Below, in pieces: positions 1 to 10,603 of a stretch of 64,000 nucleotides of DNA. Location of the stretch: assembly GCA_015680685.1 (NCBI GenBank), contig MNCI01033682.1, positions 562,979-626,978 on the forward strand, written 5' to 3'. Position numbers and translations under genes: made by a program. The notes beneath the pieces are model-generated. The model was given only the letters and a program-made list of their open reading frames with translations, made no database searches and was not told the origin of the DNA. The DNA is from Gnetum montanum. Its lineage: Eukaryota; Streptophyta; Gnetopsida; Gnetales; Gnetaceae. Position 1 is the first letter of the stretch. Every line of letters starts with the position of its first letter.

Positions 1-182
1 TCCCCACTAAATTTGAGCCTAGTTCATCAATGATGGATAGAAAAAGTTCTAGAGCTCACATCTTAAGATGTGGACCTATCACTTATCCATAGTTCTAGTA
101 GCATTGACCTTAACATCTCATAGTGTGAGTCCAACCTCCCCACTAAATTTGAGCCTAGTTCATCAATGATGGATAGAAAAAG
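1..182. repeat. 46-bp direct repeat, two copies
   Basis: Positions 1-46 and 137-182 are identical (both begin tccccactaaatttgagcc), an offset of 136 bp. The first copy starts at the window edge, so the array may extend leftwards. No coding content is visible. The segment lies beyond the integrase end of element A, where that element's 3' LTR would be expected. Confidence 0.85.
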
Positions 183-959
183 ATGGGTGGGTGAATCTTG
201 CTGTGTGAAAATTCCATCAATCAAGGATCCATGTTGAATCCATGTGGCACTCTTTCATAATCATCATATCTATAATTCATCCATTCACCATTGGCTTGTT
301 GGGTCAGCATTCATAAAGCACATTAATTAGTTTTCCCATACACATACAAACATGCTTAAGAAAAATAAAAGATAATGAATTTTTGAACATTATGCTCAAA
401 AATATAAAGAGCACTAATTAAATACATAAAATTTATTAAGATACATAAGCAAAATAGTAGAATGAAAAAAAAATTCTTCATGGCATGAAGGATTCTCCCC
501 CATTCCTAATCCATGTTTATCACTTAATAGACTGATGAGTACATGACATAGGATTTATCATTAGGTATCCTTAGAGGGGAAAGATATTCTTGGTAATGCT
601 TCATGGATTTTCCATTAACAAAAAAATATTTTATCTAGATCATTAGGATGGTAGATGTGTACTACACTAGACTGGTAACTAGTATGAAATTAAAACTTAT
701 CTAAATGGGACAAGTGTAGTGGATTAAAATAGAGGACCTTATCACTAGGTTTGAAATCAAACTCTCTTACACATATATCATGGAAAGCCTTGGTATAAGA
801 ATGTTCTAATTCATATGCATCAAGGTGATTTTGTAGTTTTCATTGATAAGGTTGAGATTAATTAGCCTCTCTTTTTGAGTAGAATCTAAGGTCATATCAA
901 AATCTACAATAGTACCTATGGTTTTCATCTCAAGATGAGTAGGCAGTTATGGAACTTAT

Positions 960-1556
960 TTATAGATCAACTTGAATAATGTGTAACTAACAAGGTTTTC
1001 TCATGCCATTTGATAGGGCCAGAGGGCATCATTAAGTTTGCTAGCCTAGTGACTTCTGTACCCACTAATAATTTTCATGAGTATTCTAAAAAGTCCACAA
1101 TTAGAAAATTTTGCTTGACCATTGACCAACAGATGATAAGGGTAAGTTAACTTATGATAATTCCACAAGATTCTAATAAAATTTTGAAATCTTACCAGTA
1201 AAATGCATACCATTATTGGATATCAATATTTATGGGATACCAAACCTATGGATCACATTATTCCAAATAAAGCTTGTTGTAGTGATAGATGAGTAGTTCT
1301 TAATGATAGTAGCTTCCATCCACTTTGTGAAATTATCTACACATACAATGATGTATGCCTTACCATTGAAGGTAGGAGAGATGGGATAGAAGAAGTCAAT
1401 CCCTAATACATTGAAGAGCTTCAATGATTAGATCCACTAGTTTGGTCACTCCATACATGAGAACATACCTCCCTCACATTGATACTTATCACAACAATGC
1501 ATAAAGTATTAAACATAATGAAACATGGTGGTCCAAAAATAGCCCATGAGTAATAG
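960..1556 (-). pseudogene. Element A integrase, broken
   Basis: Integrase inserts the cDNA copy into host DNA. Read through stops, the minus strand shows the zinc-binding region (GYFWTTMF, then CDKYQC as the C-x-x-C half). The catalytic core follows: GIDFFYPISP, then CVDNFTKWMEA with its Asp kept, and IHRFGIP at the end of a 64-codon open stretch (1,230-1,424). A frameshift follows near 1,220, where the second catalytic Asp appears as SNNG rather than SDNG. The tail continues as DALWPYQMA and LFKLIYK, matching the usual LPxALWAYR and LVYG segments. Confident family call; non-functional. Confidence 0.88.
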
Positions 1557-1929
1557 ATTTGTTTTAGTTCTCTTCCTAGCATAGTACCCACCACAGACAC
1601 CATGGTGTGCATGTGCCAAGACATCACCTTGGTTGTCATAAGGAACAAACCATATTATTAGGTCATTAGGGCATTACTTGTAGAGATGCTCTTTGATAAC
1701 TAGGTAAGGCCTTACTTGGTGTTGGAATCATTGGATTTTGCATTTGTTCCACCTAAAAGGAAGCTTCTTGATCACTAGGTAATTAAGAATATCTATGAAC
1801 CATGGGTATTAATATCTATTCTTTGATTTAAAAATGACCTTACAAATGTGGTCGTCAAGAAATTCATCAAGAAGCACACCTTCTCACTTGTTTCCAATTC
1901 ATAACTATGATAGATGATCTACCACTATG

Positions 1930-2290
1930 TTCTTGGTTCATAATCAATCATATGAAGGTAAAATTCCTACAAGAGAACCAAACATTTTATCACATGAGGA
2001 TTGACATTAAATTTGTTCATGAGAAGCTAGATAACACTATAATCAGTGTTAATGAAAATCTTGCATCCCAAAATATAATGTATAAATTTTTAGAGTGTGA
2101 AAATAATGGTTATCAATTATTTTTTCATGGTGTAGTTTAATTGAGGCCACATAATGCTTCAACTAGTATAGTGGATGTAGTAGGGTCTTTTTTCCCATTG
2201 AATTACGAAGTTAGAAAAATCTATCATTATATGAAATGGTTGAGTCCAATAAGGAATTTTCAACACATTAGTTTGGGTTAATCTTTCATT
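1930..2290 (-). pseudogene. Element A RNase H, broken
   Basis: RNase H degrades RNA in the RNA:DNA hybrid during reverse transcription. The minus strand reads, with stops, YWTQPFHIM, then a YYIHYTS-like segment (family YYASKTL), KFIHYILGCKIFINTDYSVI, LLMNKFNVN and finally EFYLHMIDYEP (family LLQEFDLEIIDYKPG). FINTDYS corresponds to the conserved VYTDHAA block. A 77-codon open frame on the plus strand (1,907-2,140) overlaps this and is only a shadow. It lies between RT and integrase, as expected for gypsy pol. Confidence 0.82.
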
Positions 2291-3040
2291 TAGATATTGG
2301 AAGACATTTTTTATAGTAATTATTCCACAAGAACAACATGTCTTTCTTCATGAGCTCAAATAGGGGCATGGCTATTCTAATATAATTTTTAATAAAATGA
2401 CTATATTAACTAGTGTGGCTTAAGAAGGATCACACCTCTTTAACCATCATGGGTATTTGCATCATGTTCTTGATGGTGCAAATCTTGTTAGGATCGACTT
2501 CAATCCCTTTCTTTAAAAATTTGTAGCAAAGAATAATGCCATCAATCATCATTAGCTAACCATTTTTCTAATTTAGTTTTAAGTTCACCTAGTAGCAATG
2601 TGTAAGATAGCTTTGAGCCAATCCAAGGCTTCTTGGAATGATTTGCCATAAGTGGAAAAGTCATCCATGAAGAATTTCATACCCTTGCTAATGTAATCTT
2701 GGAACATAGACATGACCAACCATTGAAACATGGTTGTTGCATTGCATAACTCAAAGGGCATGCACTTGAAGGAAAAGATCCCTCATGGATAAATGAATAT
2801 AGTCTTGGCTTTATCCTCTAGTGCTATATTGATTTGATTGCAACTAGAGTACTCATAAAAAAAGATGTAGCACTCTTAGCCATAGATATTATCCAATACC
2901 TAGTCTACAAAGAGCAATGGAAAATGATCCATAAAGATGATAGCATTCAACAACTTGTAGTCTATACAAACTCTTCATTTATTCGCCTTCTTGGGAGTGA
3001 CTATAGTTAGACTAATCCACTCACTATCAATGGTAGAAGC
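2290..3040 (-). pseudogene. Element A reverse transcriptase, broken
   Basis: The RT copies the element RNA to cDNA. Minus-strand reading gives TPKKANK and RVCIDYKLLNA, HFPLLFVD, CNQINIALEDKAKT, FKCMPFELCNA, then the catalytic palm motif FMDDFSTYG near 2,650-2,670 (family Y/F-x-D-D). The connection region DGIILCYKFLKKGIEVD is at about 2,470-2,545 and FIKNYIRIAMPLFELMKKD follows. The catalytic Asp pair is retained, but several stops interrupt the frame. FMDDFS is typical of Athila/Tat-type RTs. Confidence 0.88.
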
Positions 3041-3729
3041 AATGAAACTGGCTAGTAGAAGATGGACAATCTCAATTTTTACCATGTTTCACATACTTAG
3101 ATTGAGTCTACTTTAGGGTATTCACTGAGGTCTAACATTTGGATCAATGTATATGTGGTGCTAACTGATTGAGGGATTAATTCCCACAAGTTTATCATGG
3201 AACTACCAAAGGCTCTTCTCCACTTTGTAACTATCCTTTTTCATTCAACATTTTAGATGTCTGTTAGAAGGGAATTAATAATAATAGGATGATAATATAT
3301 AAGGAATAAGTACTTCAATTCTTTAGAAAGTGGCTTAAGTTTAAGCAATGATGTAGAAATGCCCCAAACTTAGGATCATATTACACTATTGCAACTACAT
3401 TTATTATGTTCTCCATTTCTGAATAAGATGATTTAACATTAGATAGGATAAGAACATTGATTGGTCTTTCAAGAAGTGATGTGTGGCTTCATGAAATTGA
3501 CATTATTTAAGGTAATTTATGTCTCTAATGGTACAAAGATGTTTTGTGACATAGCAATTGCAACCATGCTTGTTACAAGGCTAGGAAGAATTTCTTGAGA
3601 TCTACTTGTAATGTGTCTTTACAATTGCATATTTCCTACTAATTTCATGATGGAGGCATTGGAAAACCAACTTGGCATTAATGGTACTTAACTTGTCTAT
3701 TTCCATGATAACATGAAAGCTTTTTTCCA

Positions 3730-3965
3730 CCTTATTTTTTGTTTTGATCACCAAGAAATTTGTAGGCTATGACCATCACACCAAAGTAGTCATCAGATCA
3801 TTAACCTATCCCACTAGGTATGTGTAGGATTGACATGTCCAACTTGATGTTGGTACTCTTAAGAGAGGAAAGTCCCCAATTAAGATGCTATTGCAAAATG
3901 ATATTGACTCATGAACAAGAGTCCCATAGAGCTAGGTAATGACTTTTCTCACTAATTTGGATCTC
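3730..3965 (-). pseudogene. Element A aspartic protease remnant
   Basis: The protease cuts the Gag-Pol polyprotein. Minus-strand reading gives ALWDSCS followed by VNIIL, in the place of the D-S/T-G active site plus xVNLI of gypsy proteases. SLKSTNIKLDMSILHIPSGI follows (family LKPTNIKLxxADxSIxYPxGI), then a hydrophobic strand. The Gly of D-S-G is now Cys, consistent with a dead enzyme. It sits between gag and RT as expected. Confidence 0.7.
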
Positions 3966-4659
3966 TACCATGGGACTACCAAGATCAATCCTTTTTTAGG
4001 TGGATGACCTTATTTTACTATATGTATGACCACCTTAGACATTGTAATTATTACAACACCAATATCATCATGTGCCATTGCATTTAAATAGATAGTTACA
4101 TTTGAAGAACCCTTCTTTAAAGTGGATGTGTTACTCCAATAGTGCTTAGGAAATGGTATAGGAACCTCTTAAATTTAGACTCCTATTTTGCTAGAAGGAT
4201 TATCCTCTCCATATGAGGAGGAGGATGGAGTGGAAATAGCCCCATGACATTAACATCTACATTTACAAAAAAATATTCTATCATGGGATCTTAATTTTCC
4301 TTCACAATCTTGTTAATAGGAGCTTGGTAATATTACCTCGTAACATATGTGGAAGCAAGATCAACATAGTGGGCAATATCATAATATTTGATTTGCATTG
4401 GTTGCAGTTGAATAGGTGTTTCACCTTACATGGGATCAAGTAACAAAAGATGCTATTAATGATGAGGAGCTTGCAAGATAGGGTTATTGAAATAAGGATT
4501 TAGAGTTGACCATTGTACTGTTGCATGGATTATAGGTACATATCCCCAGGATTGTACAATAGGCTACAGAAGGGACTCCTCCTTGTTTGTGTCATAATAA
4601 ACTTGGGATTCAAGGGCATTCCAACTCATCCCATTTCACCAATCATGTGGGCCATGACT

Positions 4660-5840
4660 AGGTAGCACTATGAGTTATGAGAATTTGTGTAATACTCATA
4701 ATGAACCTCATCACTGGAGGATGAGGATCGCTTATTCAAATCTTCTTTGATGCCATTAGAGGAAGAGAAGTTCTTCATAAGTTTTCCTATGTACTTCTTT
4801 CTACAACCAAGTGGTTTAATTGCTTTTGCTACTTGAACTGACCTACCACTAATGTCCTTGAGAGTAGTGGCTATTTTCACATCCATCACATTCCAAACTT
4901 AGTTCACCTAGTGGGCCAAGTTTGCTAAGGCCTTATGGGTTCTGGCTTAATCACATGCTATGGTCTCAATAGTAGAAGGAGGTTTGGAAGTATCTTAAAT
5001 GATTTTGGCCTCCTTTTTATGCATGGGATCACAGTTATATGTCTTTGAAGATATCTATTTTCTCCATTCACTTTCTATGCTAGTAATAGTATTAAGGACT
5101 ACTTTAATTTGGATCACATACTTTTTTTGTACCTAGCCCATTACATACACATCTACTCACTCCCTTGTATATTGCCTTAGGCCTTCCATGATATGCATGA
5201 GCTACTCTCTTTGGCTAAAGCCATGGCTCAGATAGTGGTGGATAGTTTTAAGATATCTCTCCATGGCAATGTCTAGTGATTCATGTGCTCCTTACCTGAA
5301 TCTTGTCATCTCATTTTAAATGTTGGAAATGTGGGTATAGATTTGGAATTTGGTGTAGAAAATTTTAATCATGTTTTCCCATGGTTGAGTTAACTTAGGT
5401 AGCAAGGATTTGTACTAGGTTTTTTACTTATTTGTTGAATGTGTAAGGGAACAACGACAAGTTATACCACTAATTAATAATCCCTTGTAGATAAAAAGCA
5501 GTATCAAATGCCTACATATGGAGTTGGGGATAATTATCAGTATACCCTCTATATAATGGAACATTAGCCATGTTGATACTATTAATCCTACTATCATGAA
5601 CATACTTCTTTGAAATCCAAACAACATCATTAAGCTCACGATATTCACCCCAATTGAACAAGGGGGAACTATCATCACTAGATGGCCTTGATAGGTGGGA
5701 ATGTTGAAACATGGAGAGGAGATCATCCTCATAGTTTTGAGCTACATTGTTTATAGAGCGATCCTTTACCTTTGATGTCTGCTTTCTTACCTTGCTCCTC
5801 ATTTGAATGATTAGATGAAAAGCCATGACAAACATTTTCT
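4660..5840 (-). pseudogene. Element A gag, broken
   Basis: Gag forms the virus-like particle. An open stretch of 107 codons (5,512-5,835) leads into NMANVPLYRGYTDNYPQLHM, the start of the retrotransposon gag domain. Through stops it continues as WENMIKIFYTKFQIYTHI, ESLDIAMERYLKTIHHYLSH and MHIMEGLRQYTRE near 5,180-5,400; the gag hallmark is E-S-L-x-x-A-x-E-R-Y/F. A Ser-rich basic segment at 4,668-4,889 may be the C-terminal linker. No intact zinc knuckle was found. The same gag type recurs in element G. Confidence 0.8.
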
Positions 5841-7560
5841 ACATCATCTGATTTCAGAGCTCTTACCTTAGTTGAGGTTCATAATCACTAAAATTTAGCT
5901 TTGAAGCCACATAGAAGGTGAAAATTTTCTATAGCCTAAGGTTAATTAGGGCCTCTTTGAGATCTACTACTACAACTACAACTGGTTCATTCATGAAACA
6001 TCCATAAATGTTATGCCACCTTTCCTTTTTGTGCTAATGTTAAGTTAAGAAAACCAATGGTAGAGTTGGGTCTAGCACATGTTAAAATACAATTTTTTTT
6101 TTTTTTTGCATTTTGGTAATTCTACTAAAGTATTTGGTGGACTCTTAGCATTAGTTTCCATCTCACCTATGTTGAAAACTTGTACACAACACTAAGAAAC
6201 ACATAATAGGTTTGAATAAAAATCAAAATTAAGATTATATAAGTGTTTCTAGGAAATTCAACAACACCTTCCCTAGGAATAAAGCTAATGATAGGGATCC
6301 CACCAATTTTGAACCAAGTAATATATCATTTGAATCTTGGTTTGATCTACTCATAAGCTTTAAATATGATGTTGAGTGGATTGCCAAGAACACTTGTGTA
6401 TGTCAATGTGCTTAAAAAATATAAAGTATATTATAATACATATGATATAATTCAAATCCTTGTAAACATGATGAGAGAGATAAGAAAATATTTATGATTT
6501 TTAATGTATTTTATAGTTATAAGAAACAAAATGATAATAAACATACATGTATTACAATTCCACATAGGGATAGGAGTAATACGTACACACTCATATACTT
6601 GTCATAATCCCTTAAGGTGCAGGTGCAACACCACATACAAAATGCAATGAAATGACTCTTAGTTACAACTTTGATGGCCCAACACCATGCCATACAGTTA
6701 TGACCTCCTTAGGTAAGGTTAAATTATTATAGCTTATGAAAATTAGAAATAAAAAGAATATTTTTATGATTTTAATGTTTTATAATATTTTTTTTATATT
6801 TTAATGTTTAAGGTATTAATGGTGTAAAAAAATGAGAAAAAACCATAAGCTTTATTTACTGTACAAACACTGGACTTTGCATTGACCAAAAAATTCTAGG
6901 ATATCTAAGGAAGGTACCACTTTGATAGAGTCTAGTCATACTTGTGAAAGCGATGAATCAAAACACATATAAATAGGGAAGGAAATTAACTTTCCTAAGG
7001 AAGGAAGAGCTCTTAACATAATCCAAATGGCACAAGCTCTAAGAATAACTAATTATTAACTTGTTGTTATATGAGGACCTACCTTGGGTATGCATAGTTT
7101 TTATGTGGGAATGGAGAGGATTTGTTAGGGCCTTGGTGCTAATGGAAGCTTATCAATGCCAAACATGCTAACCTAGTCACATTGTAGGCAAGGATGGTTG
7201 ATCAAGGCCATGCAGGAAGGTGTGTTAGTGCTCCTGCACTAATGTAGGGGATATGTTGGTGCAAGGTAGTAAACACATGATCCCTATAGAAACAATGCAT
7301 CACCTTTCATTTGAGACAAGATGGAACTCAAAGGCACATGTTGGAATGATCCTAAGACATATAAATGAAGATAGATCATCCTAAAAAGCTTGGAATCGAT
7401 CATGAAGCATTAGAGTATGACATGAGAATCAAGAATACATCCTAGAGAATCAATAACCTCTATCGAACATGCTATACTATAAGCATAGGACAAAAAAAAA
7501 ATACTTCTCCACATCTAGGGCTTACAATTGACATATAAATTGTCACTAGATGCTTCATCA
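5841..7560. other. Unassigned intergenic or LTR-like sequence
   Basis: Nothing coding is supported here. It holds a T-run of about 16 near 6,092-6,108 and AT-rich sequence. It should include the 5' LTR of element A, but no matching 3' copy was found to define its edges. Confidence 0.4.
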
Positions 7561-7564
7561 CTTA

Positions 7565-7585
7565 GACTCTTATTTATAGTTTCTT
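7565..7585 (-). promoter_or_regulatory. Candidate LTR TATA box
   Basis: The minus strand reads ACTATAAATAAGAG. It lies 100-300 bp downstream (minus sense) of the AGACATCT-type cluster at 7,690-7,870, a layout like U3 enhancer then core promoter. Weak on its own. Confidence 0.35.
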
Positions 7586-7689
7586 AGTATGACTTTTTAT
7601 CTTCCCTTACAGTTAAAAATATAAATTAATTTTTGTTGCTCATTTGAGACATATTAAGGTTTGAGAAGACATCCTAACCAAAAGTAGCT

Positions 7690-7870
7690 AGTTTATAGAG
7701 ATGACGTCTCACACTTGGGGGAGACATCTTGAACATTGAGGAGACATATTGTAACTAGGAGAGATATCTTGAAGATTGAGGAGATGTATTGTAGACATGT
7801 GAGACTTCTTGAGGAGAGGTCTTGCAAGAAGTGGGGATTTTTTGATTCAAGATAAGACATCTTACCTACC
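7690..7870. repeat. AGACATCT/AGATGTCT motif cluster 1
   Basis: Two exact AGACATCT octamers and several one-base variants (GAGACATATT, GAGATGTATT, GACGTCTC) occur in 180 bp. GAGACA, the reverse complement of the TGTCTC core, appears twice. It is probably part of an LTR U3 on the minus strand, but no paired LTR was identified. Confidence 0.6.
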
Positions 7871-7989
7871 ATGGCCAAAAATCAAAATGCTTATTTTAAG
7901 GTCTAGAATCTCTAGATACCTTAAAAAAATCCCATTGATCTTGGAACTCCCTAAACTCATTAAAATAGGCACCAAACATCCCTAATAAT

Positions 7990-8940
7990 GCTAATAAGAT
8001 CAACACAAGAAGCCACACACAAACAAGACATACATACCCAAAATACATTGAAGATTATACAAGGGTTGGTGATGTCCTCATATGAAGAACTATCACAAGA
8101 ATATTTTTGCTTCTAAACACCTTCATATGAAAATTTTTTCAAATAAGATTGGAATCATTATAGAAATTTTCATGGAAAGACTTCTTATAGACACAATACA
8201 TTAGCATTCAAATCTTATAATTTTATAAGGATGCATAGTATTGGTATTCATGCTAGTTCAATGTCCAAGGTGGACATAGCAAATGTTGTATTTCATTAGC
8301 TAATGATCTTATAAGAATATTGTACATTACAACTTTCAAACTTGGATTCTTTCATAGCTTGTTTTTAATTATAGATATTATATGTCTTATCCAAACATGA
8401 TTATGTTTTTCCATGATGGTTGATCTCTACCTAATGATCTAATTACTTATAGGTTGGTATAAAGTGTTCTTATGTTGCGATTTAGCAATTGATTATCTAA
8501 TTACTTGATTTGTTAGGTTGGTAATAGTTTGGATACATTTTATAAAATTTTAATGATCTATCTACCTCTCTTAGGACATTGACTCTGGTAGTGTAACTAA
8601 TGATAAACTAGGCATTAGTGGATTAGGTCTAATTATACACATAACTTAGTTACCTAATAGTACAACCCAAGATGGGCCATAAATGATCAAAATTCTAGTT
8701 ATAATAATTAAATTATTAGACATGATTAGTTGATCTAAGTTACAACATACTAAGGCATCGTTTGAATTATCACCTAATTATCAGCATTCTAAATGATCAA
8801 TTAAACATCACCATAGGATTTAAAAGGTTTTAAAATATTATAAATGACTATTTATTTATCAAAAATAGATATTAAATGTCCAAGTTATGCTAAATTTAGC
8901 TCTCAAAATTATTAAAGTATAGCTTAATAAAGAAAAGGGA
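7990..8940. other. AT-rich unassigned stretch
   Basis: No ORF, repeat or regulatory signature that I can support. It resembles worn repeat sequence. Confidence 0.3.
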
Positions 8941-9052
8941 CCATCATTTGAAGTGATAGCAAGGTGTTCGTTTCTCAAGTTAAAGACCTAGGTTCAAGCT
9001 TGGGTGTAGCCACTCAAAGAAGTTAGGATTTTCCTCATCTACCAAATCTTTC
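8940..9052 (+). repeat. Possible tRNA-derived SINE head
   Basis: TAGCAAGGTGTT (8,957-8,968) resembles a pol III A box and GGTTCAAGCT (8,991-9,000) a B box; their 34-bp spacing is like that in tRNA genes. There is no clear tail or target duplication. It abuts the broken edge of element B. This could be chance in AT-rich DNA. Confidence 0.22.
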
Positions 9053-9498
9053 AATAAGAGTCTAATAAGTAATATAAAATTTTCAATTCACATTGGAAAA
9101 GAAAATAGAAGCAAAGATTTCTGCAAGTTATTAAAAGTATTATATTTTCCAAAACTCTGTGTTCTAGTTCATAGCATGTATTACCTTCCATCAACCTGTT
9201 CTTAGTAAGAGACACTAATGAATTAGTAGCATCCAAATCCAAAAGCTTATTAAAGAAATATTAACAAAGATGTTGATAGATACCAAAATATGAATTTAAA
9301 AGAAAAATATTTTAAAATGAAAAGACCATAAAAATATAAGGTGAGTTAAATAGAATATAATTAAAAGATTTCAAAATATAATGGAGCAAAATCATTAATG
9401 TATTCAAGGTGATGAGATCAAATCCTCCACAAGACTCAAATCAACAAAGAATAATAAAAGATAAAGATAAGCAGGGGTTAAAAATATAGGTTGTTATA
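9053..9498 (-). repeat. Element B 3' LTR, truncated
   Basis: Matches 12,393-12,839 over its full length, including the shared phrases tgttctagttcatagcatgt and aaaaatataggttgtta. Its minus-strand start is TATAACAACC where the other copy has TGTAACAACC. Similarity stops abruptly at 9,053, so the rest of the roughly 2.2-kb LTR was lost or replaced. Confidence 0.85.
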
Positions 9499-9514
9499 TT
9501 CTTCCCTTCTTTTG
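9499..9514 (-). promoter_or_regulatory. Element B polypurine tract
   Basis: The minus strand reads AAAAGAAGGGAAGAA immediately before the 3' LTR start. This is the expected position and composition of the plus-strand primer for LTR element replication, and it fixes the orientation. Confidence 0.75.
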
Positions 9515-9606
9515 AAATATTCCTCTTGAAAGATTAGAGAAGAAAGTATACCTTTGCCTAGTTTATGTTGAGCTTTGAGTAAGTTATATACTCTTGGAGC
9601 TACTCT

Positions 9607-10553
9607 TTATTTTTCTTGAGAAACTCCCACAATACTATACACTATAACTCTAGGATGATTACTGAAGAAATTCTTATTCCTCTTTAGTTTAGAGAAAACT
9701 ACCTTAATGTGACTAAGTTCCTTATAATAAAAATATGTTCTTATTTCACCTTGGCCCTTTGGTTGGTAATATTTTGGAAAATTCTTACATGGTTCTTCTT
9801 GCTCCTTTCTTGGAACCTTATTCCTCTTCTCATCAATGTTAGTTGGGGCCTCCCCTTTATGTATCTTCTTGGCTATTCCATTTTGCTCTTCATCCTCTAT
9901 TTGATCCCTCTCTAGTCTTAGTGCTTGAATTTGTGTCTCATACACTATTATGATAAAGTTGACAAATGTTGTTAGATGGATGACCTCAGGCCTTTCAATA
10001 ATCTTTTGACATGTGATTCATCATCTTTCAAAACTTGAGGAATGCACTCAACTAACTCACAAAACTTACTATCATAATCATGGATTGTCATATCACCTTG
10101 TATCAATGCATAAAACTTATCTTCTTTATTTTTAATATAGGTATTAATGGCATAGTAATCCTCTACCTTCTTCTTGAAGTCATCCCATGTCACGTTATTT
10201 TCTTGCCATCCTTTAACTTGAATCAAATTATTCCACCAATGTCTAGTAACAACTTGGAGTTGGCAAATAACCAGCCTTATCTTTTAGGTTGGTGTGTAGC
10301 TTAAAACACCAAAAGCCTTCTCCATCTCATTCACCCACTCATGGGCCATTTTTGGATCATTAGTTCCCTTGAACATAGGTGGAAGTAGCTTTCTAAAATC
10401 TCCAACTAGCCTTCTGTTGCTAGGCTCTATACTTGTGATTTCGTCTTGGCTACTTCCATAGCTTAACAATTTCACTAGTGTTTGAAGAAATTTTTGTTGC
10501 ATATTGTTGGAACTTACCTCTTCACTCTCTCTTCTTCTTGAAGAAATTCGCAA
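9607..10553 (-). pseudogene. Element B gag, nearly complete but interrupted
   Basis: About 310 codons. Segment 1 (10,553-10,284) starts MRISSRRRESEE and contains FRKLLPPMFKGTNDPKMAHE, typical of the gypsy gag N-terminus. After one in-frame stop the same frame continues with VVTRHWWNNLIQVKGW, TWDDFKKKVEDYYAI and QGDMTIHDYDSKFCELVE (10,226-9,972), the Retrotrans_gag core. A frameshift near 9,950 leads to a basic tail of 112 codons with a ruined zinc knuckle, TYFYYKELSHIKVVFSKL, in which all three Cys are replaced. The start was chosen as the first Met after the PBS. It sits alone between PBS and PPT. Confidence 0.85.
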
Positions 10554-10588
10554 AATCTAACAACTTTGATTAGTGATCCAGAAACCAT

Positions 10589-10600
10589 GCTTTGATACCA
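10589..10600 (-). promoter_or_regulatory. Element B primer binding site
   Basis: The minus strand reads TGGTATCAAAGC, one base from TGGTATCAGAGC, the plant initiator tRNA-Met complement. It lies 3 nt after an LTR end in TGACA at 10,604. Confidence 0.8.
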
Positions 10601-10603
10601 ACT

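Larger units (their letters stand above)
960..5840 (-). mobile_element. Element A: decayed Athila-like Ty3/gypsy retrotransposon body
   Basis: Read on the minus strand from high to low coordinates the order is gag, protease, reverse transcriptase, RNase H, integrase. This is the Ty3/gypsy order; Ty1/copia has integrase before RT. The RT and RNase H motifs (FMDDF, LLMNK, LL*EF) resemble the Athila branch of the plant OTA clade, a lineage call made by eye. All domains carry stops and frameshifts. I could not pair LTRs: the 3' LTR should lie left of 960, possibly outside the window, and the 5' LTR right of 5,840. Confidence 0.85.

Noticed and set aside
1907-2140. Plus-strand 77-codon ORF resembling the end of a copia RNase H (HMRIDIKFVHEKL)
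   Set aside because: The minus strand of the same bases reads the gypsy RNase H of element A in register with its neighbours, so the plus frame is a shadow.
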